A stretch of 64,000 nt of DNA, taken from contig CAMTDV010000017.1 in NCBI GenBank assembly GCA_947069175.1, forward strand, positions 50,849,137-50,913,136, written 5' to 3'. Both the position numbers and the translations under genes were made by a program. Within the stretch, counting starts at the first letter, position 1; each line of letters opens with the position of its first letter. Below the pieces are notes generated by a model. That model made no database searches. It had not been told where the DNA came from and saw nothing but the letters and a program-made list of their open reading frames with translations. This document shows, one piece after another, positions 33,857 to 43,860 of the stretch. The DNA is from Scalesia atractyloides (lineage: Eukaryota > Streptophyta > Magnoliopsida > Asterales > Asteraceae).

Positions 33857-35670
33857 TCAGTTTTGAATTGGAACCCAATCCATTCTGGATTTAGGTTTTT
33901 CAAAATCATTAACATCTGAAGTAAACAAACATTCATACTTTTTTTTATATTCAAACAGTTTGATAGAAACTTTATTTGACAATTTTACTTTCTTTGATTT
34001 TTTAACTGTTTGAATTATCAAAATTTTCTTCACTGCTCTCTCTTTTGTCCTCAGATTTGTATCTGATGAATTCGTTTTACTTGACTGTGAGTAAAATGAT
34101 TCATTAGAACTTTTATCTGATTTTTTAGACGTATCCGAGGACAAAATATTTTCCAAATACTCTCTAACTTTTTTCCTCTTTTTTCTTAATCTGTCTTTTT
34201 GCCCTTGTGATAACTTGACTTTTTGTTCTTTGACAGTTTTATCATTTTTCTTCTCTGTTTTCTTCTCCTCTGGTCTTTTCTCCCCCTGAGATTTAACCGA
34301 TCTTCTTTTCAGATTAGTCGGACAATCCCTGGAAATATGACCTTTGATTTGACATTTATAGCATCTTCTCGTATCAAATCTCTTTTTTAGGCAGTTAACA
34401 GCAATGTGTTCACCAAATCCACAGTTGTAGCACACTCTGTTATCGTACCAATATCTCCATTCAGACCAAACACCCAAATCAGCACATTGATTTGACGTGT
34501 AGTAGTCATCTTTCCTGCTTCTTTTGTAAAATTGATTTGACTTTGAAGCACTGTGGTCCGACCTGCACCACTTATTCTCAAATTTTTGTGAGTTTTTATA
34601 TTGATTGGATGACCATACCGATGAACTTTTATTTTTGTTTTGAAAATTTTTAGAATTTTGTTTTTCATGTTGTTTTTGTTCTCCATTCTGCTTAGAAGGT
34701 GTTTGCGTTGAGCATTCACCTTTTCAGCAGATTGTAGAACAGTTTCTTGAAATTTTCCTTTTAGTTTCAAAAATATTTCCTTTTTATCATTTTTATCATT
34801 TTCATCATCAGTATTATCATCACACCCCTCAATTATGACATCGTCATAATTTGTGATTGGCACTTATTGGAATTTCCTTTTTATTATTATTGATCGGTTT
34901 TGAACATATATGATCTAACTTTAATGAAGAGGTCACAAAACCTTTCAATAATTTTTCTGAATTAACAGCTTTATTTTTAACAGTCTCAACTTCTTTTTCA
35001 AGTTGAGCAATTTTCTCAATATGAGAATTTATTGCTATTTGATTTTCTATATTTAATTTTTCAAAAACAATTTTTTTCATTTTTAAACATCTTTATTTCA
35101 TTTTGAAAATCTACTAACATTTGTAATTTTTCATTTTCTAAAATTTTTATTTTTTCAAAAATTTTTTCATTTTCTTTTAACGTTTTATTTTCTAATGTCA
35201 AACTCTTCAAATCATTCAAGAGTTTGGCATTATCTGCCAGACAATCGTCTACATTATAGACCGGGCAGACTGGTTAGAACTTGAAGATCCATTTGTAAAT
35301 GTACTTGAAAGTTGAGCTTCACAGTTCTTAACCACTACATTCTCTTCTCTCTTCACCTGATATTTATTTTTCAGAGATATCCAGAGTTCTTTTGCAGTCT
35401 TGTACTTAGGTGGTAGTATCAAGATATGTTCATTACCAAATTGTTGAATCAAATTAATCATTTTCTTATCAGCAAAATACGCCTCTTTCGTTGCGTAGAA
35501 TACTTGCACTTCTCTAGAATATTCTGATTCTCATCTCTTGGAACTACATATCATGTTTCGATCGCCACCCAACTGCTAAAATGTGTAGCATGGACCCAGC
35601 TCTCAAATTTTCCTTTCCAAACTTCATACTCTTCCATACTCATCAACTTTGGTGGCTTCTCGGACCCCAT
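33857..35670 (-). pseudogene. Gag of P1 copy 2, with tandem zinc knuckles, broken
   Basis: ATG at 35670 (MGSEKPPKLMSMEEYEVWKG). Order: DUF4219/UBN2-like domain (stop near 35553, where copy 1 has Gly; frameshift near 35510), coiled-coil-like Lys/Glu region (35220-34850), an acidic Asp-rich stretch (VIIEGCDDNTDDEND), then two adjacent CCHC knuckles (CYNCGFGEHIAVNC and CYKCQIKGHISRDC, 34435-34315) and a very Lys-rich tail of about 150 residues ending MDWVPIQN. The last ORF (34477-33857, 206 aa) is open. Unlike copy 1 it lacks a clear CX2C pair motif. Putative RNA-binding particle protein. Confidence 0.82.
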
Positions 35671-35917
35671 TTCGTTTTCCAAATTTATCTGTCATTCAAA
35701 ACACTTGAAAAATGATTAGCAAACAGACAATTTTAATAAAATTTGACTTTTTAACCGACAATATCAACGTATCGGTTTGCTAAAAACATTTAAAAATTTT
35801 CGGAAAACTTTTTTTACCAGATTAGAGCTTTAAAATTGTCTCGTCAATACGAATCTAACGATATATAATGTCCGAGACGTTTTTCGGGATTTTCATGCCT
35901 TTTTTTAGTCTCTTAGA

Positions 35918-36248
35918 CAAGTTCAGTCGAACTTGTCAAAGCGTGTGAAACTCAGCTATTTAACAAGTTCTGGCGAATTTGTATTAATTTCAAGAGAAAT
36001 ATGCAAGTTCGGGCGAACTTGTAAGAATTTCAAAAGGCTTTACAAGTTCGGGCGAACTTGTAATATTTTTCAACAATATTTAATCAAGTTCGGACAAACT
36101 TGATGAAATTTGTTTGAAAAATAAGCAAGTTCGAGCGAACTTACCCAAAAATCTTGAAAAATCAATCAAGTTCGGGCGAACTTGATGAAAAATGTGAATT
36201 TTTCAGTCAAGTTCGAGCGAACTTGATGTCAAATTCGAGCGAACATGT
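35918..36248. repeat. Palindrome array in P1 copy 2 leader
   Basis: Full or near-full palindromes at 35918, 36004, 36043, 36125, 36167 and 36208, with decayed ones at about 35964 and 36085. Order and flanks match 948-1275 in copy 1. Confidence 0.94.
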
Positions 36249-36458
36249 GTTTTCAAACATGGTTTTTTCGATTTTTCGGCATGAATTCGTTTGTTTTAAG
36301 CTCTGATCTTTTCAAGGGTTTATCTATTATGGATTTTACGTATTATACTTGAAAATCAGTCCATTTTGTCCTGAATTGTCCAAGAAAAGTTAAAAATAGA
36401 AGAAATGAGTAGAAGATGAGATGTTATATGTCCAATGTCTTCAAATTAGGCCAATCCT

Positions 36459-36470
36459 GCTCTGATACCA
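36459..36470 (-). promoter_or_regulatory. Primer binding site of P1 copy 2
   Basis: Minus strand TGGTATCAGAGC, two bases from the LTR. Confidence 0.93.
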
Positions 36471-36472
36471 AT

Positions 36473-36886
36473 TGTAGGTCCGTTGTACGGATCGTTCCGG
36501 CACTAATCTGACAAACCTAAGGTAAACGTGCGGAATCCGTTTGCTTAGGCGACATTTGATACACTTATTTGTTTCTATTTAATCACCGTTTCATTAATAT
36601 TCAACGTTACAGATCCTGGAAACACTTGGACAGAGCTTCGCCATCTCTGTGCCAAAATCACTGAATGTTACAAATGAAATGTCAAGACTCCTATTTATAG
36701 GAGTGCAAGTTCGCTTGGGGAGTGCAAGTTCGGGCGAACTTGCTTAGTCAAGTTCGGCCGAACTTGACTACAACATATACATTTCAAGCGAACTTGACCC
36801 TTTACATACATAAACTTCGACATTTCGCTCCTAAATACTGACTTGATATTATACGATGACGTAGGCAACAGACATATGCATCAACA
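36473..36886 (-). repeat. 5' LTR of P1 copy 2 (414 bp)
   Basis: Pairs with 31802-32215; very few differences are visible, suggesting recent insertion. Confidence 0.95.
36691..36766 (-). promoter_or_regulatory. U3 TATA box and palindrome pair in 5' LTR
   Basis: TATAAATAG (36699-36691, minus); palindromes at 36725 and 36749. TGACGT is at about 36858. This is the copy that would drive the element. Confidence 0.72.
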
Positions 36887-36891
36887 CAGAC

Positions 36892-37502
36892 ACTGAAACG
36901 GCAAAACCCTTAAATTGTTCCATGCCTAGTTGAAAATGAAGAATGTATCTCAAGAGTTGTTAAATTTCCACTTTTGTAAACAAAAACCTCTTGAATGAAT
37001 GATGAAGCTTTTATCATAACTTGTCTTAACTATCCTATAATCAGGTTGAGAACCTTGCAAAAAAGTCCATGGCAAGGGCCATGTAAGGGGATGAGCTCCC
37101 AGGCCACATCGCTCAATAGGTTCAAGGGTTAAATGAACCTATATAAGGGGTGAGTTCCTAAATCAATAAAACTCCATGAGACTTAGAAATTTTTCAACAA
37201 ACTTGTCTCGTAGACGGGTTTGAGCAGCCTACATCAATTGTTCCTTAAACTTTAAAAAGTTTACGAAATGAAAACACACTAAGTAATGATATAAAGGATA
37301 GACAACATGTGCCATTTACCTAATGAAGCCTTGAAGCCAAAGTGACTGCAGCACTAAAACTTCTTAAAGAAAGTTAGATAAACGACACATTAGACAAACA
37401 AGACATACCATCATCAACAAAAACGTAAAACGTAAAAACATAAAGGATGCATAAACATAAAGGCCTTAAGGGCCATAAACATTGTTCCCATAGCCATCAA
37501 GG
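36892..37502. other. End of Tat pol and downstream spacer
   Basis: The first bases continue the integrase C-terminus after the P1 insertion; a stop occurs where a Trp is usual. The rest is noncoding, with a downstream neighbour in antisense. Confidence 0.6.
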
Positions 37503-39861
37503 CTAACAACCAACAGAAACCTTAAGGGTTTCGGTAACACCTACACATTGTTCAAAATAGCCATTAAGGCTAGCAACAACAACAAATAGAAACCTTAAGG
37601 GTTTTTGCAAATGTTCAAAAGACATAATAACATTGTTTAAGGTGCTAAGACAGCTACGAATAAATTGTTCAAACACCGAAGGTTTGGAAACCCCGGTTCC
37701 ATCACCTTTACTTTTCTTTGCCTTCTTCACCTTCTTGACTTTTGGGTCACCACCACCAGCAACGGCTGAACCTTCAAGGCTTGCCGTATTAGACCCATCA
37801 GCACCACCAGACAAGGTCTCTTCACTATCTCCTGAATGGGAACACTTCTTGGACAAGGACTCATGCACTTCAGAACAAACCTTCTCATTAAGCCCGGCTG
37901 GTTTCAATCCATGCAGAACAGAAATAGGTTTACCAAAACAGGAAGAAACCTCACCCACATAAGGGTAAGTCAACCGCTCCATGCTGTGAACAGAACCCTC
38001 AAATATATTTGAAGCTTCAGGATGAAATAAAGGAGATTGTTCCAAGGCTTGACCCGACTCATGAAGTTTAAAACCAGCAACCAAACCCAGGTGCTTCCCA
38101 TAATTCAACAGCTTTGTATAAACACCACCAAGGGCTGAATTAAACTCAGTTGAGTGTAGGAGAGTGACAACCTGTTGGAAACTGTGCTCAATAAGCCACT
38201 GGTTATCACTAGTGGCCTGAACCACAGAAGCCTTCAAACCTTCTTTCTCTGCAACAAAAGCCTTCTTCTGAACTTCCAAGGCTTCCCTATTAGCTTTCAA
38301 TTGAAGCTTGTCGGCCTCCATTCGCTTCTTCAAGTCTCCAATCTCAACATCATACCTCCGAGTAAGCTCGCCAACCTTTTTCACCCAAGCCTCCTACTTT
38401 TTCGCAAACCCATCAATGTCTTTCCTCATAGCAGCCATAGAGTTTTTCATTTGATCCTTCTTCTTTGAAAACTCAGCATACTCCTGCATCCCTTTCCTAA
38501 AACGAGTAACACCCTCAGCCAAAAGGGCCGTCAGGTTGCAGGAACTGAGGATCAAGCGGGAAAGCATTGCATCACCCTCCATATCAGAAATCGAACCTCG
38601 AACTCCAGGAGTAGTAAAGTTGGCTAACACATCTGCACAAACATAAGGATCCTTGAAACTATCCCCAACCTTCACATTCCAATTGGGAACATAAACCTCA
38701 TCTCCAGTTAAACCTTCCACATTCCTCGAAGATCCTTGAATAGAAAAAACCACAACCTTCTTACCGGCAGATTTCTTCTTCTTAGCAATCACCAACTCTT
38801 GCTGTTTCTCAACTTCATCACCAGGTCCCTGATCCCTGACAGTATCAACATCATCACTTAAGTCAACATGCTCAGGAGCAGATAACTGACCACTAGCTTT
38901 CAACAAACGTCGATTGGAACGATGAGTTAATACCTTTGGAGCATCAACTTTTGTAAAACCTTTAACATTCGGCATGTTCACATAACCAGCACCTTCAAAC
39001 CGATGTTCCGATCCCCTGGCAACAGCATCCTCGCCAGGCGTAGCTTCAGCATCCCCAAACACAACATCTGAAGCGTCATCACTCTTCACAAAGTCTAGTG
39101 CAGACGTAACTGCAAAAACAAAATACAGGGCATAAACAAACACGTAACAAAAATAAAGTAACATAACAAAACAAATGCATACCTTGACCATCTCTCATAA
39201 GCAGTGGAACCCGATTAGACTTATCCCACAATTTACTTATACCCAATAACACCAGCAAATGTTCAAGAAAAGGACGAACCCTTGAAGGACACTCGCGGAT
39301 AGCTTTGAGAAAATAATTGTTTATCTCATATTCGGGGGTACAGGTTCATTAAGAACAACTTTTGGCTTTCTCCAAATCATTTTAAAAGGAACGATTTCAT
39401 CAGAAACCCAGAAGAACCGATCTTTCCAGACACCAAGACTAGTAACTATAGAGGAAACTAAACAAGTATTGACTTGAGACGTTTCAACTGTATACCAATC
39501 GCGATTCTTCGCTAGAAGAAAGAAACGGCGAAAGGACAACAAAGATGGGTCATAACCCAACGATCGACACAACACCTCAAAGTACAAAACCCTAGCCAAC
39601 CCATGAGGATGTATTTGACCAAAAGAAATGCGATAATATTCACATTAAGAACAAACGTTGAAAACGGATGGCGAAGGTTAGAAAACTCAAAGTTTTGACA
39701 ATAAAGAGAATCGAACCGGCCGGACACCGATCGATTGGAACATCCATCCCAGGAGCAATCGGTTTAAACTTTAACCCAATACCCCATTCAACACAAAACG
39801 ATTCAACCTCTTCTTGGGTTAAATGAGAGTAACTCACGGCTAAATCCTTACGAGCACCCAT
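37503..39861 (-). pseudogene. Antisense gene of the Tat element ('putative gypsy-type transposon' domain)
   Basis: Runs opposite to the element. ATG at 39861 (MGARKDLAVSYSHLTQEEVESF). The first part, 39861-39321 in three frames, shows the Transposase_28-type (PF04195) pattern: FCVEWGI, FEFSNLRHPFSTF, LARVLYFEVLCRSLGYDPSL, DWYTVETSQ, GVWKDRFFWV. After a likely 73-bp intron (39110-39182), 39109-38394 and 38384-37503 give an acidic Ser-rich region, a coiled-coil Lys/Glu region (GDLKKRMEADKLQLKANREA), and a Lys-rich end (DPKVKKVKKAKKSKGDG). Lesions: frame slips near 39725 and 39645 and one stop at about 38391. Such antisense ORFs are known in Tat elements; their function is not known. Confidence 0.82.
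39110..39182 (-). other. Probable spliceosomal intron in the antisense gene
   Basis: Minus strand donor GTCAAG|GTATGC and acceptor TTTTTGCAG|TTACG, 73 bases, T-rich. Joining the flanks keeps the frame (phase 1), linking ...MRDGQ to VTSALDF.... Read-through without splicing also stays open for part of the way, so splicing is not proven. Confidence 0.68.
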
Positions 39862-40192
39862 AATTTTTGACGAAAAGAAAAAACAAAGTAAGAACTAACC
39901 TGGAATGAAGGAAAGGAAGATTTGGAAGGAAACTTGTGAGAAAATGTTGGAAGTTTATGTTTATCTTGATAAAAAATAAACAATAAAAGAATAGGGGGCG
40001 ATATGATTACCTAGCAGTTATTGAAAACTGCCCTCCTGCAAAAACTGCTCCTTGTCACGTCAACTGTCTTGTCAAAAGTTCAAATTTCAAAAACTCAACT
40101 GTAACGAACCCTTCAAGCCTTGAAGCCTTTAAGCAATAAAAATAAAATGTGCAATGTCAGAAGTATTTGAGCTTACTTCCCAAAAACCTCTG

Positions 40193-40202
40193 ACTTGGGG
40201 GC
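40193..40202 (+). promoter_or_regulatory. Polypurine tract of Tat element
   Basis: ACTTGGGGGC directly before the 3' LTR; short for a PPT. Confidence 0.6.
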
Positions 40203-40828
40203 TGATGACGAGGGTAGCTCAAGACTAAATAAATGGTTTCTGCACATTAACGCTTTAAAGGTTAAAAGGTTAAAGGGTTCATAACCCGCGAACTCGGGTG
40301 AACAGCAAAAAGGATGTGAACAGTAAAACATCACTTCACTAATTGCTTGACCAACTCTCCCACAGCAGTAAAAGAGAGTCTGTGTACAGAGAACAACCTA
40401 TTGACCGTAGGTCCAAAGCCTTCAACCCTCAAATGGGTAATTCGTACACTGTAGCCTCGGATCCTTGGTCACGAGCTTCCCCTTATGGAATATGTCTTGT
40501 CTATAAGAACCAGTTCCAACTACCATCATCCACACACCAGATCTGCTGAGTTTACACATACTCACTGATCTTCTCTCCTTTCTTGAGAACAAGCTCCTTG
40601 CTTGCTTCTCTTCTTCACTTCAAACAATATTGCTTCGCTGACTGCTTCATTCCGGCTTTAATTCCCTTTAAGCCGGAATCAAAAGCGATCAATAACCAAG
40701 TGATCCACCCCGCGTGCTACAAACGTGGGAGGACCCCACGACCTGCGTTAGGCTAATTGAAACCCTCGAAGCCTTTTAGCCTAACAAGCATGTCCACTAC
40801 CCTTGGTCTCATATTTGTTGTAACAACA
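40203..40828 (+). repeat. 3' LTR of Tat element (626 bp)
   Basis: Pairs with 26109-26734 over the whole length with few substitutions. Confidence 0.93.
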
Positions 40829-40833
40829 CAATG

Positions 40834-41290
40834 CCAACCTTTGTTATTAAAAGTTCTTCAATAAATGATGGAACCATGTCTTATATCATCCCCAATTCTT
40901 ACTATGTTTTTCCAAGATACAACATTTTAAAGGGATATATTTACATACCTTTTTGTTGTGAATCGCCATAATATCCTTGGACCAGAGACTTGAAGCTACT
41001 GCTTTACACCTCCACCACCACAGAGCTTGTAGAGTGATGATGGATTTTCTAAATCCCCCAAAGCTTTTTTACCCATGCTACCTAGAAAACTTTTGACTTA
41101 ATATTGCTACCTCGCCATAAAAACTTCATTCTGGTTTGTTCAAGCTCCTCTATATGGGCCATAAATAAGGAGAAATGGTAAATAGTAATGCTTCCAAGTA
41201 CCGCTTTAATAAGTGTGACTTTCCCCTCAATGCTAGATAGTGTGGAGGCCTCCCACAAGGGGATCTTGGAAGGACCGGAGACCAGTTCTT
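40834..41290 (-). pseudogene. L1-type LINE remnant: RT thumb region
   Basis: Read leftwards from 41290: a WEASTLSSIEGKVTLIKAVLGS-like block, SITIYHFSLFMA, then KFLWRGSNIKSK and VAWVKKLW, the conserved run at the end of plant L1 reverse transcriptases; near 40840 it reads GWHW, continuing as EWHLSL across the Tat insertion at 26103. One or more stops are present. Its upstream part is cut by the copia insertion at 41321. Confidence 0.8.
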
Positions 41291-41320
41291 ACTTAGATTC
41301 ATGTTCATCCCAGCTCCCTC

Positions 41321-41501
41321 TATAGAATTGCATAATTATCTCTCCACTCAGTCACGTGATATTTGCCTTCCATATATTTAGTTCCTAGAATATTGGGTTT
41401 CCATTCATATGTATATCTTATGCCTATTTAGGCTTCTGCTCATGTAATCGTATTTGGTGAATTAGCTAAATAAACAAAAACCCTCTGTACCAAAATTTCC
41501 A
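41321..41501 (+). repeat. 5' LTR of copia element (about 181 bp)
   Basis: Its first 18 bases, starting TATAGAATTG, recur at 63983-64000 after the PPT; it ends ...TTTCCA before the primer site. Lack of the usual TG start is unusual, and only part of the other LTR is visible. Confidence 0.75.
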
Positions 41502-41513
41502 TGGTATCAGAGC
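41502..41513 (+). promoter_or_regulatory. Primer binding site of copia element
   Basis: TGGTATCAGAGC directly after the LTR. Confidence 0.93.
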
Positions 41514-41574
41514 AGTGATTATCACGCTCAATCCAAAATAGCCAAACACCAAACCCTCAATACACGATCCTGCC

Positions 41575-42415
41575 ATGGGCGACACCAACATCAAAAAACC
41601 GAAAGCCGATGGAGGTGCTTCAGATCATACCTCTCCCTACTATTTACATCCATCTGACTATCCCAGACAACTACATGTGAACGACACACTAAACGACACC
41701 AACTATCTTGATTGGGTTCAGGAGATGGAGAATTTCTTGTTTGCAAAAAACAAGATTGGATTTGTTGACGGAACCATCAAGAAACCAGAAGAAACCAATG
41801 TCAACCACATGGCTTGGAAGCAGTGCAATACAATGATCAAGGGATGGCTAACAACGGCCATGGAGAAAGAGATTCGGGGTAGCGTAAAATACGCAAATCC
41901 ACCGCGGAAATATGGTCAGATCTTCGAGAACAGTTTGGCAAAGAGAGTGCACCCCGTGCGTATGAACTGAAGCAATCAATCTCTAACACAAGACAAGACG
42001 GGACATCGGTTTCGGCCTACTACCCGAAGCTGCGTGGACTGTGGGATGAGATACATTTTTTTCTTCCCATTCCTAAGTGTAAGTGTAATGGTTGCAAGTG
42101 TGGAATTGTAAAATTGCTAGGTGAACTCCGTGAAAAGGAGCAGCTTTATGAATTCCTTGTGGGGTTGGATAAGGAGTTCTCAATCATCAGAACTCAAATC
42201 TCGCAATGAAGCCCACTCCATCCCAAGGAAATGCTTACCATTTGGTCGCCGAGGATGAGCAACAAAGGTCTATAACTGATGGGAAGAGGACCACGATAGA
42301 AACGCCAGCCTTTCAAGCGACGGCGAACCGGAACACAAGTTCAAACAAGATGGTGCAAAAGGACTTAAAGCCTACCGATCATTGTGATTTTTGTGGTAGA
42401 GATGGGCATACTTAG
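41575..42415 (+). pseudogene. Gag of copia element, broken
   Basis: ATG at 41575. The frame 41575-41970 (131 aa) has the copia gag start (PYYLHPSDYPRQLHVNDTLN, DTNYLDWVQEMENFLFAKNK). A frameshift near 41900 leads to a second frame with AYELKQSISNTRQDGTSV and GCKCGI, ending at a stop near 42208; a third (42206-42415) ends in a CCHC knuckle, CDFCGRDGHT, where a stop replaces the next residue before DGC. Confidence 0.85.
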
Positions 42416-43434
42416 GATGGTTGTTATAAACGGATTGGTTATCCGGAATGGTGGCCAGGGAAAACCAAGCGCGAAAAGGGGAAGCCAAAGGCAACCTCTG
42501 TGAAAGTCGAAACCGGATCTGTTGGGGGTTTAACAAAGGAACAATATGATCAATTTCTAGGTCATTTTGCTCCAGAAAATAAGGGAACACGTGAGGAAGC
42601 ACCATGTGCAGCGAACATGGCAGGTAAACTTCATGATAATAATAAATGGGTTGTTGATTCAGGATATACAGAACACATAACTCATAGGGAAGATTCCTTG
42701 AAGAAAGAATTGTCTCAATAAACGAGGCACCTATGACTATTCCTAATGGAGAAGCCATACCAGTCGAAGGAAGAGGCAGCCATACCCTACCAAATGGAAC
42801 AAAAGTGCAAGGGATTTTGCATGTCCTGAAATTCACTTGCAACCTCTTATCCATTAGCAAACTTTCAAAAGATTTAAAGTGTGCAGTAACCTTCTTTCCT
42901 GAATTCTTTGTTATGCAGGGTTTGCATTCGAGGAGGTTGATTGGAGCGGGTAGGTGCAAAGATGGTCTATATGAGATGGGGATGCTTGGAAGAAGGAAAG
43001 CAATGATGCTAAATAAGAATGTATGGCATAAAAGGCTAGGGCGTGAAGTTGATGAGAAATTATCACATATAAGTTTTCTTAGTAATTTTTCTTTCAAAAA
43101 CGATGGTGATATTTGTGACTCTTGTGTTAAATCCAAAATGACAAGACAACCTTTTCCTATTAGCACATCGAAATCGAATGCTTGTTTTGAATTGTTAATT
43201 GCGATATATGGGGAAAGTATTTTTTGGGTTTTCTCATCAAACACAAGTACGAAGCAAGCACGTGTTTAGTCGATTTCCACAAAATGATTAATACACAATT
43301 TGAAAGAAATGTTAAGAAAATAAGATGTGATAACGGCGGAGAGTTTACCTCTAATGAAATGTTAAACTTTTATGCCAAAGAAGGAATCCTTTTGGAAACA
43401 ACGTGTCCACACATTCCACAACAAAATGGAGTGG
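42416..43434 (+). pseudogene. Protease, pre-integrase and integrase core of copia element
   Basis: Protease motif WVVDSGYTEH (42648), then a stop and frame change at 42720; GAG-pre-integrase (VWHKRLGREVDEKLSHI...CDSC) with Arg where the family has the second zinc-binding His; a broken core start (IYGESIFWVF), then CDNGGEFTS and PQQNGVV up to P2 copy B at 43435. Confidence 0.87.
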
Positions 43435-43860
43435 TGTAGGAACGTCCACGATTAGCACGGGAACCTAAATTTGTTATCTATTGTCCGATTAGACGGAAAC
43501 TAATGACAAGTTAACCAAATAACAAGAATTACTCATTTAAATGTTGTTTTCATTGATCTAAAGTTCAATACATTCAAGAACCGGATCTGACAGAGCTTCG
43601 CCGTCTCTGTGCCAAAATCTCTCCAACTCTTACAAATGAAATCCCAAGGCACCTATTTATACTGGTACAAGTTCGCTGATGAGGACTGAAGTTCGGGTGA
43701 ACTTGACTTAGTCAAGTTCGGCTGAACTTGACTTCTCAAGCACATCTTCGAGCGAACTTGCCTATATACACACTTAAATATGCCTAGATTCTAACAGATT
43801 CAACCCTATTCACTCAGACTCGATACATAATGATGTAGGCAACAGACATATGCACCAGTA
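43435..43860 (-). repeat. 3' LTR of P2 copy B (426 bp)
   Basis: Pairs with 50350-50775. Right end reads CCAGTA instead of CCAACA, and the adjoining PPT (CTCTCTCG on the plus strand) is also degraded. Confidence 0.93.
43653..43735 (-). promoter_or_regulatory. U3 TATA box and decayed palindromes in 3' LTR
   Basis: TATAAATAG at 43661-43653 (minus). The two palindromes near 43693 and 43717 have C-to-T changes at CpG positions (GGGTGAAC, GGCTGAAC). Confidence 0.65.

Larger units (their letters stand above)
31802..36886 (-). mobile_element. P1 copy 2: complete gag-only LTR retrotransposon
   Basis: 5085 bp, two 414-bp LTRs, perfect target duplication CAGAC (31797-31801 and 36887-36891), polypurine tract next to the 3' LTR, initiator-Met primer site next to the 5' LTR, palindrome array in the leader, and a gag gene. 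There is no protease, integrase or RT between gag and the 3' LTR, so it depends on another element for pol. Confidence 0.95.
26109..40828 (+). mobile_element. Tat-lineage Ty3/gypsy element with nested insertions
   Basis: LTRs 26109-26734 and 40203-40828 (626 bp each) start TGATGACG and end TAACAACA. Flanks CACTG (26104-26108) and CAATG (40829-40833) are a one-mismatch target duplication inside the LINE. Internal parts are gag, a deleted RT, RNase H, a second archaeal-type RNase H, integrase and a long 3' region with an antisense gene; the extra RNase H and the antisense gene define the Tat lineage. It holds a 1.3-kb insertion in gag and P1 copy 2 in the end of pol. It cannot be autonomous: RT catalytic motifs and protease are gone. 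Confidence 0.92.

Noticed and set aside
42372..43244. 290-aa minus-strand ORF over the copia protease region
   Set aside because: It is antisense to clear copia protease and pre-integrase motifs and has no recognisable domain.
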